Shown piece by piece: positions 1 through 8,972 of a stretch of 42,273 nucleotides of DNA. Made by a program: the position numbers and the translations under genes. Below the pieces are notes generated by a model that worked only from the letters and a program-made list of their open reading frames with translations, made no database searches and had not been told where the DNA came from. Each line of letters opens with the position of its first letter. Position 1 is the stretch's first letter. Origin of the DNA: Bryobacterales bacterium (GTDB lineage Bacteria > Acidobacteriota > Terriglobia > Bryobacterales > Bryobacteraceae); the NCBI GenBank assembly GCA_016789785.1, contig JAEUQE010000029.1, positions 1-42,273 of the forward strand. Reading direction: 5' to 3'.

Positions 1-343
1 AGGCGAAGCTGCGGATGGCGTTCGCCTCGTCGTCGTGGCACTCAAACACGGTATACAGCTTGGTGATCTGCAGCAGATCCTGAATGCGCTTGTTGAGTGC
101 GAGCAATTTCAGATGGCCACCCTGGTTGGTCACGGTGGTGTAGGCGGACACAAGTTCTCCGATGCCGGAGCTGTCGATGTAGTTCACTTCGCCAAGGTTC
201 AACAAGATCTTCTTGTTGCCCGCGTTGACGGCCTCGCGGATGGCGTCGCGCATGGTGCTGGTGCCCTCACCCAACGTAATGCGGCCAGCGGCGTCGATGA
301 CGGTTACATCGCCAACCTGGCGAGTGGTCAGTTTCACGCTCAC
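1..343 (-). CDS. STAS-domain anti-sigma factor antagonist (partial, 3' end off window)
   Basis: The 114 visible residues form a single STAS domain of the SpoIIAA/RsbV family. These proteins bind an RsbW-type kinase when dephosphorylated and so release a sigma factor or other client. The signature YIDSSGIGEL lies at residues 53-62, with the usually phosphorylated serine at 58. The GTG start at 343 is chosen because AGGAGG (plus-strand 353-358) lies 9 nt upstream; a second GTG at 337 is too far from it. The gene runs off the left edge, but family length (about 110-130 aa) implies only a few residues are missing. It follows an RsbW-like kinase by 57 bp on the same strand, so the two form a classic partner-switch pair. 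The client sigma factor is not visible. Family assignment is firm; the pathway is inferred. Confidence 0.9.
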   Translation of the reverse strand, partial: MSVKLTTRQVGDVTVIDAAGRITLGEGTSTMRDAIREAVNAGNKKILLNLGEVNYIDSSGIGELVSAYTTVTNQGGHLKLLALNKRIQDLLQITKLYTVFECHDDEANAIRSFA

Positions 344-400
344 AGTTTCAATCCTCCTCAAATATCAGAACAAAAAACGGTTGCGGTGATCACGGCTCGC

Positions 401-856
401 CTACTTCGGAACCGCATACTTCACCATTGTGATTTCGGTGCCGTTCGGCGAGAGTTTTCGCACCTGGAACTCATCCACGAACGCTTGCATCAACAGGATT
501 CCCCGTCCGGATTCCCGCAGGAGATTCTCTTCCGCCAGCGGATCCGGCACTTTGCCGAGATCGAATCCCGAGCCTTCATCGGCGACCACGATGCGAAGGC
601 CGCCGTTCTCCTCCCATACCCCCAGCCGGACCTTTTTCTGCGCGCTGTATTTGTTGCCGTGAACCACGGCATTCACCATAGCCTCCCTGAGCGCGATTCC
701 GATCTTGTGCATCTCGTCTTCATGAAAGGCGAGTCGCTGGGCGACCTCCAGTACGAGGTTCTCCGCGGCATCCACACTCTTCAGATCCGAGTCGAGAGCC
801 AAGTCCACATGTTTCGTGGACGGACTGATGTGTTCAGAGCCCGTAGTGTCAGCCAT
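401..856 (-). CDS. RsbW-like anti-sigma factor serine kinase (HATPase_c)
   Basis: A 151-aa GHKL-fold ATP-binding protein of the RsbW/SpoIIAB type. Such cytoplasmic kinases sequester a sigma factor and phosphorylate a STAS antagonist. Visible motifs are the N box (EAMVNAVVHGNKY, residues 58-70), the G1 box (DEGSGFD, 93-99) and the G2 box (GRGILLM, 117-123). There is no phosphoacceptor histidine, as expected for this class. The partner STAS gene lies 57 bp downstream. The upstream neighbour is divergent and starts 59 bp away. Two RsbU/SpoIIE-type phosphatases that could dephosphorylate the antagonist are encoded about 20 kb away (20090-25236), but nothing in the sequence proves that link. No strong Shine-Dalgarno precedes the ATG; GGAA lies somewhat upstream. 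Confidence 0.92.
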   Translation of the reverse strand: MADTTGSEHISPSTKHVDLALDSDLKSVDAAENLVLEVAQRLAFHEDEMHKIGIALREAMVNAVVHGNKYSAQKKVRLGVWEENGGLRIVVADEGSGFDLGKVPDPLAEENLLRESGRGILLMQAFVDEFQVRKLSPNGTEITMVKYAVPK

Positions 857-915
857 GCGTTCTGCGCGGATTCCGCCGCCGGAAAGTCAAGTTTGCACGA
901 TAAAATAGCAGCACT

Positions 916-1683
916 GTGAAAGTCAAGCGGACACTCTCTTTATTCCTCGCGCTGGAAAACCTCCGGCGCACTGGCGGACCTATTGCCGTGACCCTCCTGG
1001 CGATGGTGTGGTTATCTGCATGCCATCATACCCCAACCGAGTCAGGCGCGGTTCGTACCTCGGAGAAAGCTGTCGAGGGCAACGCGGAGAAAGTCCGGCT
1101 GGAGGTTCATCAGCCGGTCGGCGAGCTCAGAATCCGTCCCGGCGCCACCAAGCTGCTCAACGCGAGCTTTCGCTACTCGGAACACCTCGGCGAGCCGGAG
1201 GTGACTTACGAGGGAACCTCGGGCAGCGGCCGGCTCGTCGTGTCGAAGAAGCGCGAGCGGGAAAAAACGATCACCTTCGGCAGCATGACCAACGAATGGA
1301 CGTTGCAGCTCTCGGACAAACCCACTTATGATGTGCATCTTGAAATGGGCGCGGGCAGTGGGGAAATTGATCTGTCGAAGTTCACGCTGCGTGGCGTGTC
1401 GGTGCAGGTCGGCGCCGGGGAAGTCGACCTTGACGTGTCCGGGGCGCAGAAGCGTGACGTCGACGTGAAGATTCAGGGCGGCGTGGGCGCGGCCACCGTG
1501 ATCCTCCCCAAAGCGATGGGCGTGGAAGCCAGGGTCCAAAAAGGCATTGGCGGCGTGGAGATCAAGGGGCTCACGAAGAAGGGCGAACTCTACTATAACG
1601 ACGCCTACGCGGAAGGCAAGCCTGTGATGAAGCTGACCGTGCAGACGGGGGTGGGGCTGGTGGAACTGAAAGTGGCTGAGTGA
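916..1683 (+). CDS. Predicted lipoprotein with toast-rack / DUF4097-like beta domain
   Basis: A 255-aa protein with a GTG start, a long N-terminal segment (residues 1-36) and a lipobox LSAC at 33-36, predicting lipid attachment at Cys36. Later in-frame starts (988, 1003) would leave a signal too short and without positive charge, so 916 is preferred. The mature part is a run of short alternating beta strands with repeated G-A/V-G-x-V/I motifs (for example GAGSGEIDLS, GAGEVDLDVS, GGVGAATVIL, GIGGVEIKG). This pattern is typical of the toast-rack/LiaF-like beta-helical domains found in bacterial envelope proteins. It is divergent from the RsbW gene and precedes the TonB-type receptor gene by about 70 bp. 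The molecular function is unknown. Confidence 0.75.
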   Translation: MKVKRTLSLFLALENLRRTGGPIAVTLLAMVWLSACHHTPTESGAVRTSEKAVEGNAEKVRLEVHQPVGELRIRPGATKLLNASFRYSEHLGEPEVTYEGTSGSGRLVVSKKREREKTITFGSMTNEWTLQLSDKPTYDVHLEMGAGSGEIDLSKFTLRGVSVQVGAGEVDLDVSGAQKRDVDVKIQGGVGAATVILPKAMGVEARVQKGIGGVEIKGLTKKGELYYNDAYAEGKPVMKLTVQTGVGLVELKVAE

Positions 1684-1719
1684 CGGGCGACAAGATCGGC
1701 GCAGCTCTGCCTGTTGTGA

Positions 1720-1725
1720 TATGAT
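1720..1725 (+). promoter_or_regulatory. Candidate -10 element upstream of the first receptor gene
   Basis: TATGAT matches the sigma-70 -10 consensus at five of six positions and lies 30 bp upstream of the ATG at 1755. No convincing -35 hexamer is seen at 17 bp spacing, so this is tentative. The ribosome binding site is AGAGGG just before the ATG. Confidence 0.3.
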
Positions 1726-1754
1726 CCCTCCACTTCACTCCAGGCAGAGGGACT

Positions 1755-4700
1755 ATGCTGATCCACCGACCGTCCGTTGTTGCCCTGCTTCTGATCCTCG
1801 CAGGCGTTTTGTCTTCCCAGGAATTCCGCGGCGCCTTGCAGGGTACCGTCACTGATCCATCCGGCGCCGCCGTGCAGGGCGCGGAACTGATCCTCAAGAA
1901 CAACGACACCAATGTCGAGCGCCGTGTGGAAGCCGACGAAGGTGGACGCTACAGCTTCCAGTTCCTCCCTCCCGGCAACTACACGCTGCTCACGCGCAAG
2001 AGCGGCTTCAAGTCGGACCAGCGCGACAACATCAGCATCAGCCTCGGCGATACCATCCGCGTCGAGATACAACTCGCTCTGGGGCAGGCAACGGAGACGG
2101 TCACCATCACGGGCGATGTCGCCACCGTGCAGACCGACACGTCTTCGCTTGGCTCCGTGGTGCGCCGCGAGATCATCGAGAATCTGCCGCTGAAGGGGCA
2201 CTCGAGCCTGTTCATGTTCACACTGGCCACCGGCGTGGTGAACAACCGGTATGGCGAAGATACGCGCCCGAACGACACGATCACCAACGTGTCGTACACG
2301 GCCAACGGGTCGCCCAACGCATCGGGCGATGTCGCGGTCGACGGTGTGGCGAACACGATCAACGTCAATCGCGGCGTGAACATCTCGCAATGGGTGCCGC
2401 AGCGATTCGCAGTGTCGGAGTTTAAACTGCAGAACGGAACCCTGCCTGCGGAATACGGCCGTTCCGGCGGCTCGATCATGAACCTCGTGATCAAGAGCGG
2501 CACGAACAGCTTGCACGGCGACGCCTACGAGTTCCTGCGCAATGCCGCGCTCGATGCGAATCTGTTTTTTAACAACACACGCGGCCTGCGTCTGGCGCGC
2601 TACGGTTCAAACACTTATGGCGCCTCGATTGGCGGACCGGTGCTCATACCGAAGCTCTACAACGGTCGCGACCGCACGTTCTTCTTCTTCAACTTCGAAG
2701 GGTCGCGGGAAGGCAACGGCATTGGCACGCCGCTCAGCGTCCCCACCGAGCGCATGCGGCGCGGCGACTTCGGCGAAATCACGACGCCGATTTACGATCC
2801 CTTCTCGGTGCGGACCGTGGATGGGGTGCCCACGCGCACTCCGTTCGCGAACAACGTGGTTCCCAACAATGTTCAGGATCCGGTGGCGCGGCGCATCATG
2901 GATTTCTGGCCGACGCCCAACACGGTCGGCACCACGCCGGGGCGGCCGTTCGTGAACAACTACACGTTCTCCGGCAAGTGGCCTCGCGACTACGACATGT
3001 TCGTCGTCAAAGTGGACCACCAGTTCAGCCTGGCGAACCACATGTTCGTGCGCGTGAACAAGGGTGAAGGGCGGCTGGTGTTCCCGCACCGGTTCGACGG
3101 CATCGCCACGGGAGGCCGCAACAATGTGAAACGCCCGAACCTTGGGATCGCGCTGAGTGACACGCATCTGATCAACGCGCGGACGACGCTGGATATCCGC
3201 CTTGGCTTCGCGCGCGGCATTGAGAACAACCGGCCATGGTCGGATGGCTTCGATCCGGCCTCGCTCGGCTTTTCCTCCCAATACGTGAATCTGCTGCAGA
3301 GCAAGGCGTTCCCGACGATCGGAGTGACGGACTTTGAATCGCTTGCCGGCAGCGGCTACATCCAGGATCCCGGCGACACGTGGTCACTGCAGCCGGCCAT
3401 GACACGGCAGTCCGGGCGTCATCTCATCAAGTTCGGCGCGGACATGCGGCTGATCCGCGGCAATTTCTTCCGCAATCTGGCGCCCGCGGGCAGTTTCAGC
3501 TTTGGCCCGCTGCAGACCGGAGGCCCTCGTGCGGATACGCCGGCGTCGGGCTTCGGGCTCGCTTCGTTTCTGGTGGGCTTTGGCAGCGGCACGGTGCCAT
3601 TCAACAACGGCGTGAGTATCACGAATCAGTATTACGGGCTGTATCTGCAGGACGACTGGCGTGTCACTCCGAAACTTACTCTGAATATCGGGCTTCGCTA
3701 TGAATACGAGTCGCCGCGAACCGAGCGCTACGATCGCACGACGCGCGGTTGGGCCTATGGCGTGAACAGCCCGATCCGGGTCCCCGGGTACAATCTCACG
3801 GGAGGCCTGCTATACGCGGGCGTCAACGGCGCGCCGCGCGGGCTCTATCAGCCCGACCGCAATAACTTCGCCCCGCGGATTGGATTTGCCTACAGTGCGA
3901 CGAAAAAGATGGTGATTCGCGGTGGTTACGCGTTGAGTTACATTCCCGTGGTCGGGAGTGTGTTGCCGACGGGTTATTCGAATGATACGCCATGGGTCAG
4001 CAGCACGGACGGTGGAATTACTGTTGCGAACCGGCTCAGTAATCCGTTCCCCACCGGCCTGCTGCCGCCGATCGGGAATTCGCTGGGCCTGGCGACGCTG
4101 CTCGGGCAGGCGCCGAGCTTCGTCGAGCCCGCCGACCGCTCGCCCAAGTTCCACAACTGGCAACTGAATATCCAGCATGCGTTGCCGTCGGCGAGCCTGA
4201 TTGAGATCGCCTATGTCGGTTCGCGGGGCATCCATCTCATTGCCAATACCGAGCAGTTGAATCAATTGGATCCGCGATACTTCAGCCTCGGTACGCAGCT
4301 CACGCAAGCCGTGGAAAACCCGTTCTTTGGTGTACTTACGGGACCGCTTGGCGGACGCACCATCGCCCGCCAGCAATTACTGCGTCCTTACCCGCACTTT
4401 ACGGGCGTTTCGCGGCAGAATCCCGCGTTCGGCAACACCGTGTATCATTCGCTGCAGGCGCGTTACGAAAAGCGCATGGCGGCGGGAGTGGCGGGGCTGG
4501 TGTCTTACACGTGGTCGAAAAACATCGGCGACATTACGAATCCGCAGAATGTGTTTGACCGGCGTGCGGAGCGTGCCGTCACGGATCTCGATGTGCCGCA
4601 CCGGCTGACGTTCGCGACTACGTGGGAACTGCCTCTCGGCAAGGGGAAGCGGTTCGCCAATAGTGCGGGGCCGGTGCTTGACTACATCGCCGGCGGCTGG

Positions 4701-5150
4701 CAAATCTCGTCGTTCTCGACGTTCCAATCGGGCTTCGCGCTTGGCTTTGGTGTGCAGGGCGGCAACTTCCCGATTGGGGTTGGGCCGATCCGGCCGAATG
4801 TGGTGGGCGATCCGGCGGATGGTGCCTCCGGGTCGCACTCGCAACGTCTGCAGCGGTACTTCAACACGGCGGCGTTCGCGCGGCCGGCCGACTTCACGTT
4901 GGGCAATCTGGCGGCGCGATTGCACACGGTGCGCTCGCCCGGCATGAATAACGTGAACCTGACGCTTGCCAAGGATTTCAAGTTCCTGGAGCGCTTTACC
5001 ATGGAGTTCCGCGCGTCCATGTTCAACCTGTTCAATCATCCTGTGTTTGGCGGGCCGAATACCACAGTCGGGAATGCGTCGTTTGGCGTGATCGCGTCGC
5101 AGGCGAATCTGAGCCGGCAGACGGAGTTCGGGTTGCGGCTCACGTTCTGA
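1755..5150 (+). CDS. Oar-like TonB-dependent receptor with carboxypeptidase-regulatory domain
   Basis: A 1131-aa outer-membrane protein. Residues 1-21 are a signal peptide. Residues about 25-105 form a CarboxypepD_reg-like beta sandwich (GTVTDPSGAAVQGAELILKN, then GRYSFQFLPPGNYTL). A plug-like region follows (about 125-250, with ENLPLKGHSSLF and EYGRSGGSIMNLVIKSGTN). The rest is a long barrel rich in aromatic beta strands, with recurrent PKLTLNIGLRYEY and PRIGFAYS motifs, ending in the terminal phenylalanine (FGLRLTF) that outer-membrane barrel insertion favours. Length and layout match the Oar-like receptors that are expanded in Acidobacteriota. The substrate is not identifiable. A ribosome binding site AGAGGG precedes the ATG. 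A second, related receptor lies at 10512-13994. Confidence 0.88.
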   Translation: MLIHRPSVVALLLILAGVLSSQEFRGALQGTVTDPSGAAVQGAELILKNNDTNVERRVEADEGGRYSFQFLPPGNYTLLTRKSGFKSDQRDNISISLGDTIRVEIQLALGQATETVTITGDVATVQTDTSSLGSVVRREIIENLPLKGHSSLFMFTLATGVVNNRYGEDTRPNDTITNVSYTANGSPNASGDVAVDGVANTINVNRGVNISQWVPQRFAVSEFKLQNGTLPAEYGRSGGSIMNLVIKSGTNSLHGDAYEFLRNAALDANLFFNNTRGLRLARYGSNTYGASIGGPVLIPKLYNGRDRTFFFFNFEGSREGNGIGTPLSVPTERMRRGDFGEITTPIYDPFSVRTVDGVPTRTPFANNVVPNNVQDPVARRIMDFWPTPNTVGTTPGRPFVNNYTFSGKWPRDYDMFVVKVDHQFSLANHMFVRVNKGEGRLVFPHRFDGIATGGRNNVKRPNLGIALSDTHLINARTTLDIRLGFARGIENNRPWSDGFDPASLGFSSQYVNLLQSKAFPTIGVTDFESLAGSGYIQDPGDTWSLQPAMTRQSGRHLIKFGADMRLIRGNFFRNLAPAGSFSFGPLQTGGPRADTPASGFGLASFLVGFGSGTVPFNNGVSITNQYYGLYLQDDWRVTPKLTLNIGLRYEYESPRTERYDRTTRGWAYGVNSPIRVPGYNLTGGLLYAGVNGAPRGLYQPDRNNFAPRIGFAYSATKKMVIRGGYALSYIPVVGSVLPTGYSNDTPWVSSTDGGITVANRLSNPFPTGLLPPIGNSLGLATLLGQAPSFVEPADRSPKFHNWQLNIQHALPSASLIEIAYVGSRGIHLIANTEQLNQLDPRYFSLGTQLTQAVENPFFGVLTGPLGGRTIARQQLLRPYPHFTGVSRQNPAFGNTVYHSLQARYEKRMAAGVAGLVSYTWSKNIGDITNPQNVFDRRAERAVTDLDVPHRLTFATTWELPLGKGKRFANSAGPVLDYIAGGWQISSFSTFQSGFALGFGVQGGNFPIGVGPIRPNVVGDPADGASGSHSQRLQRYFNTAAFARPADFTLGNLAARLHTVRSPGMNNVNLTLAKDFKFLERFTMEFRASMFNLFNHPVFGGPNTTVGNASFGVIASQANLSRQTEFGLRLTF

Positions 5151-5541
5151 CCGGGCGGCTGGAGGAGGCGCGGGGACAAGCTCTTTCGGGGAGCCGTTCG
5201 AGCGGGCTTCGAAGGCGGTGAAACATGCCTCCCTGAGGGCGAGAGCGCTCAGGCAAGGGTGCTTGCGTTGCCGGCGGCGAAGCGAGTACAGTGCCGGATC
5301 GAGAGCCGAAACGGCACGCGTGGCCCGTGCGCTACTGTGCGCCTGGCGCGCTGCTGTTCACTTTTACATCTTCGCGGGAATGGGAAACGGGACGGCCGTC
5401 ATGGTCAGCACCCGCACCCTTTCTCGACTCTACCGAGGCCCGTGCTCGGGGCCGGGGAATCGCCTCTGGGCGGCCACGGCGGCCAAGGGCGTGAGGCTCG
5501 TGGTACCTCGGCGATCGCACTTTCGTCCACCTCGCCCTGCA

Positions 5542-5585
5542 CCGAGACGAGTCTGTCTCGGCGCAGCGGGCTGAAGGCCTGCGCC
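5542..5585. repeat. Two overlapping perfect hairpins
   Basis: CCGAGAC (5542-5548) pairs with GTCTCGG (5555-5561) around a 6-nt loop. Immediately after, GGCGCAG (5560-5566) pairs with CTGCGCC (5579-5585) around a 12-nt loop. The two stems share 2 nt, so they would be mutually exclusive in full or stack in part. No T-run follows. It may be a REP-type repeat or a processed terminator. Confidence 0.5.
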
Positions 5586-5628
5586 ACGTGAGGTGCGCGG
5601 CGCCAAGATGCGAAAGGGAGCAGTATTG

Positions 5629-5656
5629 GGCCAAGCCGCGACACGGCCAAGCCGCG
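5629..5656 (+). repeat. 12-nt direct repeat, period 16
   Basis: GGCCAAGCCGCG is repeated exactly at 5629-5640 and 5645-5656 in the non-coding gap. Function is unknown. Confidence 0.6.
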
Positions 5657-5680
5657 AATCTTGGGGGAGGGCGCCTTACC

Positions 5681-5992
5681 CTACTGCTCAATCTCCATCC
5701 GCAAGAGCGCTGCGCCGAACGTCTTGCCCTGGGCGTCGGCCCTGAGTGAGAGCGTGCCCCCACCACCGAGCGCCTCATGGAGGAGGAAGTTCAATGCACC
5801 AAGATTCGGCAACTCGTAGCGCACCACTTCGCCTTTCACCAGATCGCCGAAGTGCGCCTTCACGCGTTCGGGCGTGACCTCTCGCACCAGCACCGGATAG
5901 TCCGCGGGATCATAAGCGATCACGCCGATGTTCACGGTATCGCCCTTGTCCCCCGACCGGGCATGCGCGATCTTCGAGAGTGCGATCTTCAT
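5681..5992 (-). CDS. AtuA-related small protein (AtuA C-terminal-like, ferredoxin-like fold)
   Basis: A 103-aa protein starting [20 protein letters not shown]. It matches the small standalone AtuA-related proteins that accompany AtuA (DUF1446) genes; in other organisms this domain is the C-terminal part of AtuA. The SGDKGD motif near the N terminus is the strongest hallmark. The ATG at 5992 is chosen over a longer in-frame reading because it overlaps the AtuA stop codon by 4 nt (ATGA) and is preceded by a GGAGG-containing stretch. It ends the run that includes carboxylase and AtuA, so it should act with them in branched or acyclic isoprenoid-type acyl-CoA metabolism. Its exact biochemical role is not established. 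Confidence 0.85.
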   Translation of the reverse strand: MKIALSKIAHARSGDKGDTVNIGVIAYDPADYPVLVREVTPERVKAHFGDLVKGEVVRYELPNLGALNFLLHEALGGGGTLSLRADAQGKTFGAALLRMEIEQ

Positions 5993-7323
5993 GACACCAC
6001 CTCCACCGACGTTGTCACTTCGTCGCGCGAGAGCAGTGCGGGCCAATACGCCACCACTTCGCGTACCGGCGGGCGCCCGTCGCCGAAGCCTGTTGCCGTT
6101 GGGGGGCCGCTCAGCACCAGCGGCACCAACTCTCGTGTGAAACGGTCCACTGCTTTGCGGTCATGCCCGCGTACGCCGATCCGCAACTGCACCTCGGCCG
6201 GATCCGCTACCGGTTGTGCCGCAGGCCCATGACACGCGTTCAAGCCGAAGTATTCCGTATAGATCTCATCGAAGCTCAACCCAAGCTGAGCCAGCCGCTC
6301 CCGCACAATGCGATCCGCCACCCTCGCCTTCTCCACGGCATTGGGCCAACTGTACACCAGCGTCCCGATCGCCTTGAAGCCCCACTCAAAGCTGATCGAC
6401 ACCTTCAGCTTCTCGGGCCGTGGTCCACCGCGAATGCCGTAGACGCGTACCCGATCGCCGCCGACATCCTTCAAGCGGATGCTCGTGAAATCGGCGGAGC
6501 AATCGGGTGTCAGGTAGTTCTTCGGATCGCCAAGTTCGTACAGCAGTTGCTCCTTGATCACGTCCGGCGTGACGCGCCCTCCCGTGCCTTTGTGTTTCGT
6601 GATGTGAAACGTGCCATCCGGCTCTGCTTCCACAATCGGGTAACCGATGTTGGCGAGATCGGGAATCGACGGCCAGTCCACCTGGCAGTTGCCGCCCGTA
6701 CACTGTGCGCCGCACTCCACAATGTGGCCCGCGATCGTGCCGGCCGCGAGCAGATCGTGCTGATCCGGCTTCCATCCGTATGCGTGAATCATCGGAGCCA
6801 GTGCCAGCGCGGTATCGGTACAGCGGCCCGCGATCACGACGTCGGCGCCTGTCGACAAGGCCTCCGCCACGGGGAACGCGCCGATGTAGGCGTTGGCGCT
6901 GAGAATGCGGCCGCGGATATTCGCGAGCGGTTCTCCGGTATCCATGTTGCGCATCTCATGCCCGCTCGCGAGCAGATCATCCATGCGCGGGTACAAGTCA
7001 TCGCCCAACACCACCGCGACCTTCAGGTCCGGCGCCACCCTCCGCACTTCCTCCGCGCACGCGATTGGATTCACGCCACCGGCATTGGCCACCACCTTGA
7101 TGCGCCGTTCGCGAATACGCTTGGCGATGCGGCCGATCAACGGTGGGAAGTCGCGCGCATAGCCGAGCTTCGGATCCTGCTGCTTCTGCTTCTGCACGAT
7201 CGACATCGTGATCTCGGCCAGATAGTCGAGCGCGAGATAGTCGATTGGCCCCTGCTCCACCAACCGCACCGGTGCTTCCAGCCAGTCGCCCCAGAAGCCT
7301 TGTCCATTGGCGATACGGATCAT
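5989..7323 (-). CDS. AtuA family protein (DUF1446)
   Basis: A 444-aa cytoplasmic protein beginning [14 protein letters not shown]. The family is named for the Pseudomonas acyclic terpene utilisation cluster, where atuA lies beside the geranyl-CoA carboxylase genes; its catalytic role is still poorly defined. Family hallmarks visible here include the N-terminal GQGFWGDW, the VANAGGVNP segment, and the [19 protein letters not shown] stretch. The ATG at 7323 is preferred over a longer reading because it lies 4 nt after the carboxylase stop codon and has GGAGAAG upstream. The 3' end overlaps the next gene by 4 nt (ATGA), implying translational coupling. Length fits the family. Substrate is uncertain: citronellol-type terpenoids, leucine-derived acids or other branched acids are all possible. 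Confidence 0.88.
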   Translation of the reverse strand: MIRIANGQGFWGDWLEAPVRLVEQGPIDYLALDYLAEITMSIVQKQKQQDPKLGYARDFPPLIGRIAKRIRERRIKVVANAGGVNPIACAEEVRRVAPDLKVAVVLGDDLYPRMDDLLASGHEMRNMDTGEPLANIRGRILSANAYIGAFPVAEALSTGADVVIAGRCTDTALALAPMIHAYGWKPDQHDLLAAGTIAGHIVECGAQCTGGNCQVDWPSIPDLANIGYPIVEAEPDGTFHITKHKGTGGRVTPDVIKEQLLYELGDPKNYLTPDCSADFTSIRLKDVGGDRVRVYGIRGGPRPEKLKVSISFEWGFKAIGTLVYSWPNAVEKARVADRIVRERLAQLGLSFDEIYTEYFGLNACHGPAAQPVADPAEVQLRIGVRGHDRKAVDRFTRELVPLVLSGPPTATGFGDGRPPVREVVAYWPALLSRDEVTTSVEVVS

Positions 7324-7327
7324 CGGC

Positions 7328-8950
7328 TCACTTCTCCTTCCGCAACACCTCAATCGCGAGATGCTCGCGATGTCCCGAAAAGCGAATCGCATCCAGCACG
7401 AAGCTCAACACTCGCCGCGTCTCCAGCGGATCGAGAATCGCGTCGCAGTGACCTCGCGCCGCCGCGTAATGCGCGTCCAGCCAGTTCTCATAATCGGCAC
7501 GGGTCTTGTCGATTCGTTGCTGCAACTCCTCCGGCACCGGCGAACCACTCGCTTTCAGCTTGTCGAGTTCCGGTCCAAACACGGCCTGAATCGCGGAATC
7601 GCCCTCCATCACGCCGATCCGCGCCGTTGGCCAACTGAAGGTGAACTGCGGATCGAAGCCCTGGCCGCCCATCGCATAGTAGCCCGCGCCTGAGGCATGA
7701 TTGAGCACCAGCAGGATCTTCGGTACCGTGGCGCATGCCATGGATTCCACCATCTCCGCGCCCGCGCGAATGATGCCGCTCGCTTCCGCTTCCGGGCCGA
7801 CCATGAATCCCGACACATCCTGCAGATAGAGAATCGGTGTGCCATTGCGTTCCGCGTTCTCCACGAAGTAAGCGACCTTGCGCGCGGACTCGGTGTACAC
7901 GATGCCGCCGATGCGAGGCTTGCCCTCCGACTTCAAGTAGCCGCGCCGGTTGGCGATCACGTTCACGGGATGACCATTCAGCCTCGCCGTCGCGCAGAGC
8001 ATCTCCGGAGCATGATCCGGCTGGAACTCGAGGAAATCATCCGCGTCCAGCAGACGTTCCAGCACATCCTCCACGGGATATGGCAAGCGGTGATCGGCGG
8101 GAAGGATCCGGTACAAACCCTCGGCGCCTTTGGGAGGCGCAACACCCTTCGGTGGTGCGGGCGGCGAAGCGAACTCGCGAAACTTCTGGCGGATCAGCGT
8201 CAGGCATTCCTCGTCATCGGCGGCCTTATGGTGTGCGACGCCGCTCACCGTGGTGTGCATGGTTGCGCCCCCGAGCTTCTCCGCATCCACACGCTGGCCC
8301 GTCGCGCCTTTGACGAGATTCGGACCACCGAGTCCCATGAAGCTCGTCTTGTCCACCATGAAGATCACATCGCTCAAAGCAGGCAGATACGCACCGCCGG
8401 CGATGCACGGCCCCATCACCGCCGAAATCTGTGGGACATGCAGTTTGCGGCGCATCAGCGAGTTGTAATAGAAGATTCGCGCCGCGCCATATTGGCCCGG
8501 AAAGATCCCGTCCTGCAGTGGCAGATTCACGCCGGCCGAGTCCACGAGATACACAATCGGAATGCGGTTGCGGATGGCGATTTCCTGGGCGCGCAAGATC
8601 TTCGTGATCGTCTCCGGCCACCATGCGCCGGCCTTCACGGTTGCATCGTTGGCGACGATCACGGCGGGCCGGCCTTCGATCTTCGCGATGCCCGTCACCA
8701 CACCGGCTCCAGGCGCTTGTCCGTCGTAGCGGTCGTGCGCGATCAGCAGGCCAATCTCGAGGAACATGCTGCCGGGGTCCGACAGTTTGGCGATGCGTTC
8801 GCGCGCAGTCAGCTTGCCGTCCCGATGCTGTTTATCCACCTTCGTAGGGCCACCGCCTTTGCGAAGCCTGTCTTCCAGTTGATGCAGACGGTCAAGCAGC
8901 GAGCGCATGTGTTCCGCGGCACGGTCGGCGGGCGTGGCATTCGGGGTCAC
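7328..8950 (-). CDS. Acyl-CoA carboxylase, carboxyltransferase (beta) subunit, MccB/AtuC-like
   Basis: A carboxyltransferase of the methylcrotonyl-/geranyl-CoA carboxylase beta type. It transfers CO2 from carboxybiotin to an unsaturated acyl-CoA in the cytoplasm. Visible hallmarks are GKLTARERI near the N terminus, the oxyanion-hole region [20 protein letters not shown], the [16 protein letters not shown] stretch, and the C-terminal crotonase-like half with [18 protein letters not shown] and [13 protein letters not shown]. The GTG at 8950 (540 aa) is my choice because it lies 22 nt beyond the upstream stop codon. An ATG at 8908 (526 aa) is equally compatible with family length, and a longer reading from 9013 would overlap the glycosylase gene. 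The partner biotin carboxylase/BCCP subunit is not in this window. The adjacent AtuA favours a methylcrotonyl or geranyl-like substrate over propionyl-CoA. Confidence 0.9.
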   Translation of the reverse strand: MTPNATPADRAAEHMRSLLDRLHQLEDRLRKGGGPTKVDKQHRDGKLTARERIAKLSDPGSMFLEIGLLIAHDRYDGQAPGAGVVTGIAKIEGRPAVIVANDATVKAGAWWPETITKILRAQEIAIRNRIPIVYLVDSAGVNLPLQDGIFPGQYGAARIFYYNSLMRRKLHVPQISAVMGPCIAGGAYLPALSDVIFMVDKTSFMGLGGPNLVKGATGQRVDAEKLGGATMHTTVSGVAHHKAADDEECLTLIRQKFREFASPPAPPKGVAPPKGAEGLYRILPADHRLPYPVEDVLERLLDADDFLEFQPDHAPEMLCATARLNGHPVNVIANRRGYLKSEGKPRIGGIVYTESARKVAYFVENAERNGTPILYLQDVSGFMVGPEAEASGIIRAGAEMVESMACATVPKILLVLNHASGAGYYAMGGQGFDPQFTFSWPTARIGVMEGDSAIQAVFGPELDKLKASGSPVPEELQQRIDKTRADYENWLDAHYAAARGHCDAILDPLETRRVLSFVLDAIRFSGHREHLAIEVLRKEK

Positions 8951-8972
8951 GCTCTTCAGTTTAGATGAAAGC

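Larger units (their letters stand above)
5151..5680. other. Gene-free structured intergenic region
   Basis: I see no credible gene in this 530-bp stretch. Short open frames exist on both strands, but none has a recognisable domain or a good start. It contains several perfect inverted repeats: CCGAGAC/GTCTCGG at 5542-5548/5555-5561, and GGCGCAG/CTGCGCC at 5560-5566/5579-5585, which shares 2 bp with the first. A weaker CCTGAG/CTCAGG lies at 5232-5237/5248-5253. A 12-nt direct repeat GGCCAAGCCGCG occurs at 5629-5640 and 5645-5656. It separates two genes that converge (receptor ending at 5150, AtuA-related gene ending at 5681), so part of it may terminate transcription. REP-like repeats or a decayed element are alternatives. 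Confidence 0.55.

Noticed and set aside
35..919. 294-residue plus-strand open frame
   Set aside because: Antisense to the STAS and RsbW genes, whose motifs are unmistakable.
6163..7638. 491-residue plus-strand open frame
   Set aside because: It lies opposite the AtuA and carboxylase genes, has no domain or ribosome site and is composition-driven antisense.
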